Positions 34,614-43,438 of a stretch of DNA of 64,000 nt are shown piece by piece (position 1 is the stretch's first letter; each line of letters starts with the position of its first letter). The stretch lies in NCBI RefSeq assembly GCF_019049325.1, contig NZ_JAGMUO010000065.1:682001-746000 (forward strand), given 5' to 3'. A program made the translations under genes and the position numbers. The notes beneath the pieces are model-generated. The model saw only the letters and a program-made list of their open reading frames with translations. It did not search any database and had not been told where the DNA came from. This DNA is from Streptomyces sp. AC512_CC834 (lineage in GTDB: Bacteria > Actinomycetota > Actinomycetes > Streptomycetales > Streptomycetaceae).

Positions 34614-35389
34614 GCGTCACCGAGACCACCGTCCTGCCCGCCGCGACGCGCGCCGAGTACTGCGTCGTGGCCTGCGCCGAGGCCTGGCGCGACGCCGGTG
34701 AGATCCTGGCCAGCCCGATGGGCACCGTCCCGGCCATCGGGGCGCGCCTGGCGAAGCTCACCTTCTCCCCCGACCTGTTGCTGACCGACGGGGAGGCGCT
34801 GCTCATGGCGGACGTGCCCGCGCTCGGGCAGCGGCCGGGGGCGGTGGAGGGTTGGCTGCCGTTCCGTCAGCACCTCGCGCTGACGGCCACAGGGCGTAGG
34901 CACGTGATGATGGGCGCGAGCCAGATCGACCGGTACGGCAACCAGAACATCTCCTGCATCGGCGACTGGGCCAGGCCCACCCGGCAGTTGCTCGGGGTAC
35001 GCGGAGCGCCCGTCAACACCCTGAACAACCCGACGAGTTACTGGGTGCCGAAGCACTCGGCGCGGGTGTTCGTCGAGCACGTCGACATGGTCAGCGGCGT
35101 CGGTTACGACCGGGCCGCGGCGGCCGGGCCCGCCGCGACCCGCTACCACCGCATCCCCGAGGTGGTCACCAACCTGGGCGTCTTCGACTTCGAGACCCCC
35201 GACCGCACGATGCGGCTGCGCTCCGTGCACCCCGGGGTCACCGTCGAGCAGGTCACCGAGGCCACCGGGTTCGCCCTCACGGTCCCCGACGAGGTGCCCT
35301 TCACGCGGGAGCCCACCGAGGCGGAGCTGCGGCTGATCCGCGAGGTCGTCGACCCGAAGGGGCTGCGGGAACGGGAGGTTCCGGCGTGA
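34610..35389 (+). CDS. ipdB: IpdB, ring C hydrolase beta subunit
   Basis: 259 aa partner of IpdA. It has the CoA-transferase beta fold (MGASQIDRYGNQNISCIGD, TNLGVFDFETPDRTM, HPGVTVEQVTEATGF) but lacks the catalytic Glu-Asn-Gly block of true CoA transferases, consistent with hydrolase function in the IpdAB heterotetramer. It acts in the cytoplasm late in degradation of rings C and D. The ATG overlaps ipdA and its TGA overlaps the GTG of ipdC, so the three subunits are made in a coupled fashion. Confidence 0.92.
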   Translation: MSVTETTVLPAATRAEYCVVACAEAWRDAGEILASPMGTVPAIGARLAKLTFSPDLLLTDGEALLMADVPALGQRPGAVEGWLPFRQHLALTATGRRHVMMGASQIDRYGNQNISCIGDWARPTRQLLGVRGAPVNTLNNPTSYWVPKHSARVFVEHVDMVSGVGYDRAAAAGPAATRYHRIPEVVTNLGVFDFETPDRTMRLRSVHPGVTVEQVTEATGFALTVPDEVPFTREPTEAELRLIREVVDPKGLREREVPA

Positions 35390-36453
35390 GCGGGGCGAGT
35401 CCCGGGACGTTCGCGACGCCGCTCACCGAGCTGACCGGGGTGCGGTACCCGATCGTGCAGACCGGCATGGGCTGGGTGGCCGGCCCCCGGCTCGTGTCGG
35501 CCTCGGCGAACGCCGGTGCCCTCGGCATCCTCGCCTCCGCCACCATGACCGTGGAGCAACTGCGTTCGGCGGTCCGCGAGGTCAAGTCCCGTACGGACGC
35601 GCCGTTCGGCGTCAATCTGCGGGCCGACGCGACGGACGCCGGGGAACGGGTACGGATCATCGTCGAGGAGGGGGTGCGGGTGGCGTCCTTCGCCCTCGCC
35701 CCGTCCAAGGACCTGATCGCGCGTCTCAAGGACGCCGGCGTCGTCGTCATCCCCTCCATCGGCGCCCGCCGGCACGCGGAGAAGGTCGCCGCGTGGGGCG
35801 CGGACGCGGTGATGGTGCAGGGCGGGGAGGGCGGCGGCCACACGGGCGAGGTGGCCACCACGGTGCTGCTCCCCCAGGTCGTGGACGCGGTCGACATCCC
35901 GGTGATCGCGGCCGGCGGCTTCCACGACGGCCGCGGCCTGGTCGCCGCGCTCGCCTACGGGGCGGCCGGCATCGGGATGGGCACGCGTTTCCTGCTCACC
36001 TCCGACAGCGCCGTGCCCGACGCGGTGAAGGCGAAGTACCTGGCCGCCGCCGTCAAGGACGTCACGGTCACGACCAGGGTGGACGGGCTGCCGCACCGCA
36101 TGCTGCGTACCGCCATGGTCGACTCGCTGGAGCGGGCGGGCCGTGTGACATCGAGTCTGCGCGCGTTGCGACACGCCGCGGCCTTCCGGAAGGAGACGGG
36201 TGCGAGCTGGTCACGGTTGGTCCGGGACGGGCTGGCGATGAAGCACGGCAAGGAGCTGACCTGGGGCCAGGTGCTGCTGGCCGCCAACACCCCGATGCTG
36301 CTCAAGGCCTCGCTGGTCGAGGGGCGCACGGACATCGGCGTGATGGCCTCGGGACAGGTGGCGGGGCTGATCGAGGACCTGCCGTCCTGCACGGAACTGG
36401 TCGGACGCATCATGAACGAGGCGCAGGCCACGCTGAAGTCGCTGCCCCAGTAG
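35386..36453 (+). CDS. ipdC: IpdC, flavin-dependent nitronate monooxygenase-like enzyme
   Basis: 355 aa TIM-barrel FMN protein of the nitronate monooxygenase/2-nitropropane dioxygenase family. Blocks: PIVQTGMGWVAGP, VMVQGGEGGGHTG and the FMN phosphate site VIAAGGFHDGRG. In mycobacteria and rhodococci IpdC is needed for catabolism of the bicyclic steroid remnant (HIP) and is thought to introduce the ring double bond before ring D hydrolysis. It ends the operon, followed by a long hairpin shared with the convergent thiolase. Confidence 0.92.
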   Translation: MSGASPGTFATPLTELTGVRYPIVQTGMGWVAGPRLVSASANAGALGILASATMTVEQLRSAVREVKSRTDAPFGVNLRADATDAGERVRIIVEEGVRVASFALAPSKDLIARLKDAGVVVIPSIGARRHAEKVAAWGADAVMVQGGEGGGHTGEVATTVLLPQVVDAVDIPVIAAGGFHDGRGLVAALAYGAAGIGMGTRFLLTSDSAVPDAVKAKYLAAAVKDVTVTTRVDGLPHRMLRTAMVDSLERAGRVTSSLRALRHAAAFRKETGASWSRLVRDGLAMKHGKELTWGQVLLAANTPMLLKASLVEGRTDIGVMASGQVAGLIEDLPSCTELVGRIMNEAQATLKSLPQ

Positions 36454-36459
36454 CTGACT

Positions 36460-36522
36460 TGAGGCATACGCCAAAGGGGGCGGTCCGGATGTCCGGGCTG
36501 CCCCCCTCGCGCGCATGCCTCA
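36460..36522. terminator. two-part hairpin between ipdC and fadA6
   Basis: Outer arms TGAGGCAT (36460-36467) and ATGCCTCA (36515-36522) enclose an inner stem, GGGGGC/GCCCCC with CCGGA/TCCGG. The outer right arm includes the fadA6 stop codon, so it can serve both convergent genes. Confidence 0.75.
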
Positions 36523-37677
36523 GAGGCGTTCGATGATGGTGACGTTGGCCTGGCCGCCGCCCTCGCACATGGTCTGCAGTCCGTAGCGGCCGCCGGTGCG
36601 CTCCAGTTCGTGCAGCAGGGTCGTCATCAGCTTGGTGCCGGTGGCGCCCAGCGGGTGGCCGAGCGCGATGGCACCGCCGTTGACGTTGACCTTGTCCGGG
36701 TCGGCGCCGGTCTCCTTCAGCCAGGCCAGGACGACGGGGGCGAAGGCCTCGTTGATCTCGACCAGGTCGATGTCGTCGAGGGACATCCCGGCCTTCTTCA
36801 GCGCGTACGCCGTCGCCGGGATCGGCGCCGACAGCATCCGGATCGGGTCCTCGCCGCGCACCGACAGGTGGTGGACGCGGGCACGGGGGGTGAGGCCGTG
36901 TTCGGCGACGGCGCGCTCGGAGGCGATGAGCAGCGCGGAGGCGCCGTCGGAGACCTGGGAGGCGACGCCCGCGGTGATCCGGCCGCCCTCGACGACCGGC
37001 TTCAGACCGGCCATCTTCTCCAGCGAGGTCTCGCGGCGCGGGCCCTCGTCCACGGTGACGTCGCCGTAGGCGACGGTCTCGCGGTCGAAGCGGCCCTCGT
37101 CGATGGCGCGCACGGCCCGCTGGTGCGAGCGCAGGGCGAAGTGCTCCATGTCCTCGCGGGTGATGCCCCACTTCTCGGCGATGAGTTCGGCACCGTGGAA
37201 CTGGTTGACCGGCGCGTCGCCGTAGCGGGCGCGCCAGCCCTCGGAGCCGGTGTAGGGGCCGTCGGTGAGGCCGAGGGGTTCGGCGGCCTGACGGCTGGCG
37301 AAGGCGATGGGGATCATCGACATGTTCTGGGTGCCGCCCGCGACGACCAGGTCCTGGGTGCCGGAGAGGACGCCCTGGGCGGCGAAGTGCACGGCCTGCT
37401 GGGAGGATCCGCACTGGCGGTCGACGGTGGTGCCGGGGACCTCCTCGGGCAGGCCGGCGGCGAGCCACGCGGTGCGGGCGATGTCCCCGGCCTGTGGGCC
37501 GACGGTGTCCAGGCAGCCGAAGACGACGTCGTCGACGGCGGACGGGTCGACGCCGGTGCGCTCGACCAGCGCCCTGATGACGTGCGCCCCGAGATCGGCG
37601 GGGTGGACGGCGGACAGGCCGCCCTTGCGCCGGCCGACCGGGGTGCGGACCGCGTCGACGATGTAGGCCTCGGCCAT
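36520..37677 (-). CDS. fadA6: FadA6-type thiolase
   Basis: 385 aa acetyl-CoA acetyltransferase fold enzyme with all thiolase catalytic residues: Cys89 (DRQCGSS), His341 (GHPLGATG) and Cys371 (MCEGGGQAN). The M. tuberculosis FadA6 is 386 aa and acts on the open-chain product of rings C and D. It sits last in ipdE1-ipdF-kstR2-fadA6, the order seen in mycobacteria apart from a PPE gene. GAAGGAGTAGCC precedes the ATG. Confidence 0.92.
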   Translation of the reverse strand: MAEAYIVDAVRTPVGRRKGGLSAVHPADLGAHVIRALVERTGVDPSAVDDVVFGCLDTVGPQAGDIARTAWLAAGLPEEVPGTTVDRQCGSSQQAVHFAAQGVLSGTQDLVVAGGTQNMSMIPIAFASRQAAEPLGLTDGPYTGSEGWRARYGDAPVNQFHGAELIAEKWGITREDMEHFALRSHQRAVRAIDEGRFDRETVAYGDVTVDEGPRRETSLEKMAGLKPVVEGGRITAGVASQVSDGASALLIASERAVAEHGLTPRARVHHLSVRGEDPIRMLSAPIPATAYALKKAGMSLDDIDLVEINEAFAPVVLAWLKETGADPDKVNVNGGAIALGHPLGATGTKLMTTLLHELERTGGRYGLQTMCEGGGQANVTIIERL

Positions 37678-37718
37678 GGCTACTCCTTCATGTCCTTCAT
37701 AAGGGATGTGATGGTGCG

Positions 37719-38369
37719 TCAGGTGCGCGGGGTGATGCCTTCCAGGACCATGGACAGGTACTGCCGGGCGATCTCCTCCGGGCTGTGGGTGCCGCCGGGG
37801 CGGTACCAGGACGCGGCGACCCATACGGTGTCGCGCACGAACCGGTAGACGAGCCGCACGTCGAGGTCGCCGCGGAAGACCTCGTCGGTGACGCCGCGTT
37901 CCAGGGTGCGCAGCCAGGCGTTCTCGAACCTCGTCTGGGAGTCGGAGAGGTAGGCGAAGCGCGGCTGGGCGGCGAGGTGCCGGGACTCCTTCTGGTAGAT
38001 GGCGACCGCGGGACCGTGCCGGTCGATCTGCCGGAAGGACTCGGTGACCAGGGCCTCGATGGTCTCCCGCGGTCCGAGTCCGGCGGCGAGCACGGTGTCG
38101 TAGCCCGCCCACAGCTCGTCCAGGAAGGCGGTGAGGATCTCGTCCAGCATCGACTCCTTGGAGTCGAAGTGGTAGTAGAGGCTGCCCGCGAGCATGCCTG
38201 CGGCGTCGGCGATGCGGCGGACCGTGGTGGCGTTGTAGCCCTGGTCGGCGAAGACCTGGGCGGCGGTGGCCAGGATCTCCGCGCGGCGCTCCACGGCGGA
38301 CGACGACGAGGCGGCGGAGGCGGAGGACGAGGACGAGGACGAGGACGAGGCGGAGGAGTTGCTCTTCAT
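37719..38369 (-). CDS. kstR2: KstR2-type TetR repressor of ring C/D catabolism
   Basis: 216 aa TetR protein. It matches KstR2 in both domains: GSLYYHFDSKESMLDEIL after the helix-turn-helix, VAIYQKE and AAQPRFAYL in the ligand domain, and LDVRLVYRFVRDTVWV with WYRPGGTHSPEEIARQYLSM at the end. KstR2 is relieved by HIP-CoA. The first 25 residues are an unusual serine tract (14 of residues 5-22) encoded by a TCGTCC hexamer repeat; the start was placed at MKSNSS. It lies 4 bp after ipdF. It probably controls both promoters carrying the ACCAAAC box. Confidence 0.93.
   Translation of the reverse strand: MKSNSSASSSSSSSSSASAASSSSAVERRAEILATAAQVFADQGYNATTVRRIADAAGMLAGSLYYHFDSKESMLDEILTAFLDELWAGYDTVLAAGLGPRETIEALVTESFRQIDRHGPAVAIYQKESRHLAAQPRFAYLSDSQTRFENAWLRTLERGVTDEVFRGDLDVRLVYRFVRDTVWVAASWYRPGGTHSPEEIARQYLSMVLEGITPRT
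38323..38349. repeat. GAGGAC hexamer microsatellite in kstR2
   Basis: Four exact GAGGAC units plus GAG on the plus strand (TCGTCC on the coding strand) encode the serine tract near the KstR2 N-terminus. Hexamer gain or loss keeps frame, so it would change tract length only. Confidence 0.85.
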
Positions 38370-38373
38370 CCGC

Positions 38374-39168
38374 TCATGCTCTCTGACTGCTGACGGAAAT
38401 CGTCTCACCGGTCATGTACGAGGAGTAGCCGCTGGCCAGGAACACGATGACGTTGGCGATCTCCCACGGCTCGGCGTACCGGCCGAAGGCCTCGCGCTCG
38501 GTGAGCTCGGCGAGGAGTCCGGGGGTGGTGACCTTCACCAGGTGCGGGTGCATGGCGAGGCTCGGGGCGACGGCGTTGACCCGTACGCCGAAGTCGGCGG
38601 CCTCCAGGGCGGCGCAGCGGGTGAGGGCCATGACGCCGGCCTTGGCGGCGGCGTAGTGGGCCTGGCCGCGCTGGGCCCGCCACCCGATGACGGAGGCGTT
38701 GTTGACGACGACGCCCCCGCCGTCCTGCTCCTTGAGCCGGCGCAGGGCCGCCCGGGTGCAGCGGAAGGTGCCGCCCAGGGTGACGTCGAGGACCTTGCCC
38801 CACTGGTCGTCGGTCATGTCGACGAGGTCGGCGGTGCCGCCCAGACCGGCGTTGTTGACGACGACGTCGAGGCCGCCGTGGCGCTCGGCGGCGAGCGCGA
38901 ACAGGGCGTCGACCTGCCCTTCGTCGGTGACGTCACAGGGCAGTGCGGCGACGTTGTCGGCGCCGAACTCCCCGGCGAGGGCGGCGGCGCTCTCACGCAG
39001 ACGCCGTTCGTGGGCGTCGCCGATGACGACGCGGGCGCCCTCCTCCAGGAATCTGCGGGCGGTGGCGCCGCCGATCCCGGCGCCCGCGGCGGCGGTGATC
39101 ACCGCGGTGCGTCCGGCGAGGAGGGAGTGCCCCGGTACCGGCACCGGGGCAGGGGGCTTCGGGGTCAC
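38374..39168 (-). CDS. ipdF: IpdF-type SDR
   Basis: 264 aa short-chain dehydrogenase: TAAAGAGIGGATA near residue 25 (cofactor loop), NNASVIG with the catalytic Ser, and YAAAK. In the mycobacterial pathway IpdF oxidises the 5-hydroxyl of the bicyclic CoA intermediate. Identity rests mainly on the exact gene order with ipdE1, kstR2 and fadA6 and on the unusual AGAGIGG cofactor loop. The GTG start at 39168 overlaps the ipdE1 stop by 4 bp. Confidence 0.88.
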   Translation of the reverse strand: MTPKPPAPVPVPGHSLLAGRTAVITAAAGAGIGGATARRFLEEGARVVIGDAHERRLRESAAALAGEFGADNVAALPCDVTDEGQVDALFALAAERHGGLDVVVNNAGLGGTADLVDMTDDQWGKVLDVTLGGTFRCTRAALRRLKEQDGGGVVVNNASVIGWRAQRGQAHYAAAKAGVMALTRCAALEAADFGVRVNAVAPSLAMHPHLVKVTTPGLLAELTEREAFGRYAEPWEIANVIVFLASGYSSYMTGETISVSSQRA

Positions 39169-40331
39169 GGGCGGGCCTCCTTGGGCAGGCCGAGGACGCG
39201 CTCGGCGATGATGTTGCGCTGGATCTCGTTGGACCCGGCGTAGATGGTGTCGGAGCGGGAGAAGAGGAACAGCCGCTGCCAGTCGTCGAGGTCGTAGGGC
39301 TCACCGGCGGCGAGCATGCCGCCCGCGCCGCACACGTCCATGGCGAGTTCGCCCAGTTCGCGGTGCCAGGTGGCCCAGAAGATCTTGCCGATGGACGCCT
39401 CGGGGCCGGGGGCTCCGGACGCGACGCCGTCGAGCATGCGCAGGGCGTTGCAGCGGATGGTCTCCAGGCCGGTCCAGGCGCGGGCGAGCCGGTCGCGGAT
39501 CAGCGGGTCGTCCGCCGCGCCGTTGCGTTTCGCCGTCTCGACGAGGGTCTCCAGTTCGCGCCGGAAGCCGACCTGCTGGCCGAGGGTGGAGACGCCGCGT
39601 TCGAAGCCGAGGGTGGCCATGGCCACCTTCCAGCCGTCGCCGGGGGCGCCGACGATGTGTTCGGCGCGGGTGCGGGCGCCGTCGAAGAAGACCTCGTTGA
39701 ACTCGGAGGTGCCGGTGAGCTGGGTGATGGGGCGGATCTCGACGCCGGGCCGGTCCAGCGGGACCAGGAGGTAGGACAGGCCCTTGTGGCGCTGCGAGCC
39801 CGCTTCGGTGCGGGCGACGACGAAGCACCACTGCGACTCGTGGGCGAGTGACGTCCAGGTCTTCTGCCCGGTGACCACCCAGTCGTCACCTTCGCGGACG
39901 GCCCTGGTCCGGACGTTCGCCAGGTCGGAGCCCGCGTCGGGCTCGCTGTAGCCCTGGCACCACATTTCCTCGGCTGCGACGATCGGCGGCAGGAACCTGG
40001 CCCGCTGCTCGGGGGTGCCGAAGGCGATCAGGGTGGGGCCGAGCAACTGCTCGGCGATGTGGTTGACCCGGGCGGGGGCGTCGGCCAGGGCGTACTCCTC
40101 GTGGAAGGCGACCTGCTGCTCGATGGTCGCGCCCCGGCCGCCGAACTCCTCGGGCCAGCCGACGCAGGTCCAGCCCGCGGCGGCCATGTGCCTCTCCCAC
40201 TCCAGCCTCTCGGCGAAGACCTCGTGCTCACGGCCGGGTCCGCCGCGGCCGCGGAGGCCCGCGAAGGCACCGGTGAGGTTGGCGGCCAGCCAGCCGCGGA
40301 TCTCGGCGCGGAACTCCTCGACGCTGCTCAT
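39165..40331 (-). CDS. ipdE1: IpdE1 (FadE30-type) acyl-CoA dehydrogenase subunit
   Basis: 388 aa acyl-CoA dehydrogenase. FAD and substrate blocks: WCQGYSEPDAGSDLAN, VTGQKTWTSLAH and the C-terminal YAGSNEIQRNIIAERVLGLP. In mycobacteria IpdE1 pairs with the shorter IpdE2 to form an alpha2beta2 enzyme that dehydrogenates 5-OH-HIP-CoA, the first beta-oxidation step on the propionate side chain left on rings C and D. The likely partner is encoded at 43439, in the divergent operon, as in mycobacteria. A KstR2 box lies 16 bp upstream of the start. Confidence 0.9.
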   Translation of the reverse strand: MSSVEEFRAEIRGWLAANLTGAFAGLRGRGGPGREHEVFAERLEWERHMAAAGWTCVGWPEEFGGRGATIEQQVAFHEEYALADAPARVNHIAEQLLGPTLIAFGTPEQRARFLPPIVAAEEMWCQGYSEPDAGSDLANVRTRAVREGDDWVVTGQKTWTSLAHESQWCFVVARTEAGSQRHKGLSYLLVPLDRPGVEIRPITQLTGTSEFNEVFFDGARTRAEHIVGAPGDGWKVAMATLGFERGVSTLGQQVGFRRELETLVETAKRNGAADDPLIRDRLARAWTGLETIRCNALRMLDGVASGAPGPEASIGKIFWATWHRELGELAMDVCGAGGMLAAGEPYDLDDWQRLFLFSRSDTIYAGSNEIQRNIIAERVLGLPKEARP

Positions 40332-40347
40332 GCCGTTACGTTAATCT

Positions 40348-40364
40348 ACCAAACACTTGTTAGG
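40348..40364 (+). promoter_or_regulatory. KstR2-type operator between ipdE1 and the fadE operon
   Basis: ACCAAACACTTGTTAGG in a 48-bp divergent intergenic region. It agrees with the published KstR2 consensus (AnCAAGnnCTTGnT) except one base in the left half, and is nearly identical to the box upstream of echA20. One bound dimer could shut both operons. Confidence 0.8.
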
Positions 40365-40379
40365 GAAGGAGGGCCGACG

Positions 40380-41237
40380 ATGTCCGCTGCCCAAGACGAG
40401 ACCGGCGAACCCGTGCGCTACGAGAAGCAGGGTCCGGTCGCGACCGTCACCATGAACCGCCCCGAGTACCGCAACGCGCAGAACTCGGCGATGACCTACG
40501 CCCTGGACCGGGCGTTCTACCGCGCGGCCGAGGACAACGAGGTCAAGACCGTCGTCCTGGCCGGCGCGGGCAAGCACTTCTCCGCCGGTCACGACATCGG
40601 CACCCCCGAGCGGGACGCCCACCTGCCGTTCGAGCGCCGCGCGGGACTGTGGTGGGACCACTCGGACAAGCAGGGCGCGGAGAGCCGTTTCGCCCGCGAG
40701 TCCGAGGTGTATCTCGGCATGTGCCGCCGCTGGCGGGAACTGCCCAAGCCGGTCGTCGCCTCCGTGCAGGGCGCCTGTGTGGCGGGCGGGCTGATGCTCG
40801 CCTGGGTGTGCGACCTGATCGTGGCCTCCGAGGACGCGTTCTTCGCCGACCCGGTGGTGCGGATGGGCATCCCGGGCGTCGAGTACTTCGCCCACCCGTG
40901 GGTGATGCCGCCGCGCGTCGCCAAGGAGTTCCTCTTCACCGGCGACCGCATGAGCGCCCGGCGCGCGTACGAGGTCGGCATGGTCAACCGGGTCGTGTCG
41001 CGTGAGGAACTGGCCGATGAGACACAGGCGTTGGCGCTGCGCATCGGCGAGATGCCGCGTCTGGGTCTCGCGCTGACCAAGCGCGCCGTGAACCAGGCCG
41101 AGGACCTTCAGGGTCTGCACGCCGGCATGGACTCGGTGTTCGGTCTGCACCACCTCGCACACGCGCACAACGCCGAGACCCAGCCGGACGCGCTCGGCGG
41201 CATGGACATCAAGGCGATGAAGAAGGCGGGCGGCTGA
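40380..41237 (+). CDS. enoyl-CoA hydratase/isomerase family protein
   Basis: 285 aa crotonase-fold protein. Blocks: MNRPEYRNAQNSAM, GAGKHFSAGHDIG (oxyanion hole) and VQGACVAGGLMLAWVCDL. It is distinct from EchA20 and probably hydrates an unsaturated CoA ester formed by the acyl-CoA dehydrogenases encoded next to it. GAAGGAGGGCC precedes the ATG; its stop overlaps the next start (TGATG). It is the first gene of a five-gene operon under the KstR2 box. Confidence 0.88.
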   Translation: MSAAQDETGEPVRYEKQGPVATVTMNRPEYRNAQNSAMTYALDRAFYRAAEDNEVKTVVLAGAGKHFSAGHDIGTPERDAHLPFERRAGLWWDHSDKQGAESRFARESEVYLGMCRRWRELPKPVVASVQGACVAGGLMLAWVCDLIVASEDAFFADPVVRMGIPGVEYFAHPWVMPPRVAKEFLFTGDRMSARRAYEVGMVNRVVSREELADETQALALRIGEMPRLGLALTKRAVNQAEDLQGLHAGMDSVFGLHHLAHAHNAETQPDALGGMDIKAMKKAGG

Positions 41238-42412
41238 TGGACCTCGACTTCAGCGAGGCGGACGACGCGTTCCGCGCCGAGGTCCGCGACTGGCTGGCGG
41301 CGCACGTGCCGACCACTCCCCTGCCGTCCCTGGAGAGTGCCGAGGGCTTCGCCGCGCACCGTCGGTGGGAGGCCGAACTGGCCGCCGATCGCTGGTCGGT
41401 GGTGTCCTGGCCCGAGGAGTTCGGCGGGCGGGGCGCCTCGATCCTGCGCTGGCTGGTCTTCGAGGAGGAGTACTTCGCGGCCGGCGCCCCCGGACGGGTC
41501 AGCCAGAACGGCATCAACCTGCTCGCCCCCACCCTCTTCGAGCACGGCACCGCCGAGCAGCGGGCGCGGATCCTGCCCGCGATGGCGAGCGGCGAGGTCA
41601 TCTGGGCGCAGGCCTGGTCCGAGCCGGAGTCCGGTTCCGACCTGGCCTCGCTCAAGTCGACGGCCCGGCGCACCGAGGGCGGCTGGCTGCTGAGCGGCCA
41701 GAAGACGTGGTCGTCGCGGGCCGCGTTCGCCGACCGGGCCTTCGGCCTGTTCCGCAGCGACCCGGACGCCGGCAAGCCGCACCGCGGGCTGACGTACCTG
41801 ATGTTCCCGCTGGACGCCGAGGGCGTCACGGTGCGGCCCATCGGGCGGCTCGACGGCAGGCCGGCCTTCGCGGAGCTCTTCCTGGACGACGTGTTCGTGC
41901 CGGACGAGGACGTCATCGGCGAACCCGGCCAGGGCTGGCGGGTCGCGATGAGCACCACCGGCAACGAGCGCGGGCTCACCCTGCGCAGCCCGGGGCGTTT
42001 CACGGCCGCCGCCGAGCGGCTGACCACGCTGTGGCACGAGCAAGGCGACCGGTCCGACACGGCGCTGCGCGACCGGGTCGCCGACGCGGTGATCGGCGCC
42101 CGCGCCTACCGGCTGTTCTCGTACGCGGGTGCCTCCCGCATCCTGCACGACGAGGGCGGCCCGGCCGGTGCCGCGTCCAGCCTCAACAAGATCTACTGGT
42201 CCGAGCTGGACATCGCCCTGCACGAGACGGCCCTGGACCTGCTCGGCCCGTACGGCGAACTCGCCGACCACGCGACCGAGTCGCCGGATCACGGCGCCTG
42301 GGCCGAGGGGTACACCTTCTCCCTGGCCGGGCCCATCTACGCCGGCACCAACGAGATCCAGCGCGACATCATCGCCGAGCGGCTGCTCGGCCTGCCGAAG
42401 GGACGCCGGTGA
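41237..42412 (+). CDS. fadE31: FadE31-type acyl-CoA dehydrogenase
   Basis: 391 aa full-length acyl-CoA dehydrogenase. Blocks: WAQAWSEPESGSDLASL, LSGQKTWSS and C-terminal YAGTNEIQRDIIAERLLGLPK. It is followed by two shorter dehydrogenase-like genes, matching the fadE31-fadE32-fadE33 run of the mycobacterial KstR2 regulon. The gene symbol is given by position and size; the substrate is likely a late methyl-branched dicarboxylyl-CoA. The ATG overlaps the hydratase stop by 1 bp. Confidence 0.82.
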   Translation: MDLDFSEADDAFRAEVRDWLAAHVPTTPLPSLESAEGFAAHRRWEAELAADRWSVVSWPEEFGGRGASILRWLVFEEEYFAAGAPGRVSQNGINLLAPTLFEHGTAEQRARILPAMASGEVIWAQAWSEPESGSDLASLKSTARRTEGGWLLSGQKTWSSRAAFADRAFGLFRSDPDAGKPHRGLTYLMFPLDAEGVTVRPIGRLDGRPAFAELFLDDVFVPDEDVIGEPGQGWRVAMSTTGNERGLTLRSPGRFTAAAERLTTLWHEQGDRSDTALRDRVADAVIGARAYRLFSYAGASRILHDEGGPAGAASSLNKIYWSELDIALHETALDLLGPYGELADHATESPDHGAWAEGYTFSLAGPIYAGTNEIQRDIIAERLLGLPKGRR

Positions 42413-43398
42413 TGCGGTTCCTCCTCGACGCCGAGCAGCGGGAGTTCGCCCGTTCCCTCGACGGTCTCCTCGCCTCCTCGGACACCCCGGCCGCGGTGCG
42501 GTCCTGGGCGGCCGGTGACCATGCCCCGGGGCGGGCGCTGTGGGCGCGGCTGGCCGAGGCCGGGGTGTTCGCCCTCGCGGTGCCGGAGCGGCACGAGGGG
42601 TTCGGGCCGCTGCCGCTCGACATCGCCGTCGCCTTCACCGAGTTGGGGCGGCACGCGGTACCCGGCCCGCTGGTCGAGACGGTCGCCGCGGCGGCCCTGC
42701 TGGACCGGCTCGGCGACCCGGACGCGGCCGCCGCCCGCCTGCCCGGCATCGCCTCCGGCAAGACCGTCGCCTCGCTGTGCCTGACGGCCCTCGGCCCGTA
42801 CGCCCTGGACGCGGACGCGGCCGACACGGTGCTGGTCGTGGACGGCGACGTGCTGCGCGTGGGCGCCGAGCCCGGCCCCGTGCAGCCCTCGGCCGATCCG
42901 GCGCGGCGCCTGTCCCGGCCGTCCGGCGGGACGGTGCTCGCCGAGGGTCCCGCGGTGGTGTCGGCCGCCGCCCACGCGGCCGACGTGGCCACGCTGGCCA
43001 CCGCGGCCCAGTCCCTCGGGCTCGGCCGCGCGCTGCTCACCCGCACCGTCGAGTACGTCAAGCAGCGCACCCAGTTCGGGGTGCCCATCGGCTCCTTCCA
43101 GGCCGTCAAGCACCGGCTGGCGGACACGCTGGTCGCCCTGGAGTTCGCCGAGCCGCTGGTGCACGGCGCCGCCCTCGCGCTCGCCGCCGGCTCCCCGGGG
43201 GCCGGCCGGGACGTCGCCGCCGCCAAGGTCACCGCGGGCGAGGCAGCCCACCGGGCCGCGCGCACCGCCCTGCAACTGCACGGCGCGGTCGGCTACACCG
43301 ACGAGCTGGACCTGTCCCTGTGGATCCGCAAGGCCCGTCCGCTGCGCGACGCCTGGGGCACCCCGGCCGCGTGCCGGGCCCGCGTACTGACCGTCTGA
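42412..43398 (+). CDS. fadE32: FadE32-type acyl-CoA dehydrogenase, short subunit
   Basis: 328 aa acyl-CoA dehydrogenase-like protein of the shortened kind that forms heteromers with a full-length subunit. The C-terminal helices are conserved (VKQRTQFGVPIGSFQAVKHR, LQLHGAVGYTDELDL) while the N-terminal and middle domains are reduced. Length matches mycobacterial FadE32. It overlaps the preceding gene by 1 bp, which suits obligate pairing with the FadE31-type subunit. Confidence 0.82.
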   Translation: MRFLLDAEQREFARSLDGLLASSDTPAAVRSWAAGDHAPGRALWARLAEAGVFALAVPERHEGFGPLPLDIAVAFTELGRHAVPGPLVETVAAAALLDRLGDPDAAAARLPGIASGKTVASLCLTALGPYALDADAADTVLVVDGDVLRVGAEPGPVQPSADPARRLSRPSGGTVLAEGPAVVSAAAHAADVATLATAAQSLGLGRALLTRTVEYVKQRTQFGVPIGSFQAVKHRLADTLVALEFAEPLVHGAALALAAGSPGAGRDVAAAKVTAGEAAHRAARTALQLHGAVGYTDELDLSLWIRKARPLRDAWGTPAACRARVLTV

Positions 43399-43438
43399 CG
43401 CGCGCGCAACCGCGCCACACACCGAGGGGAGCAGCCCG

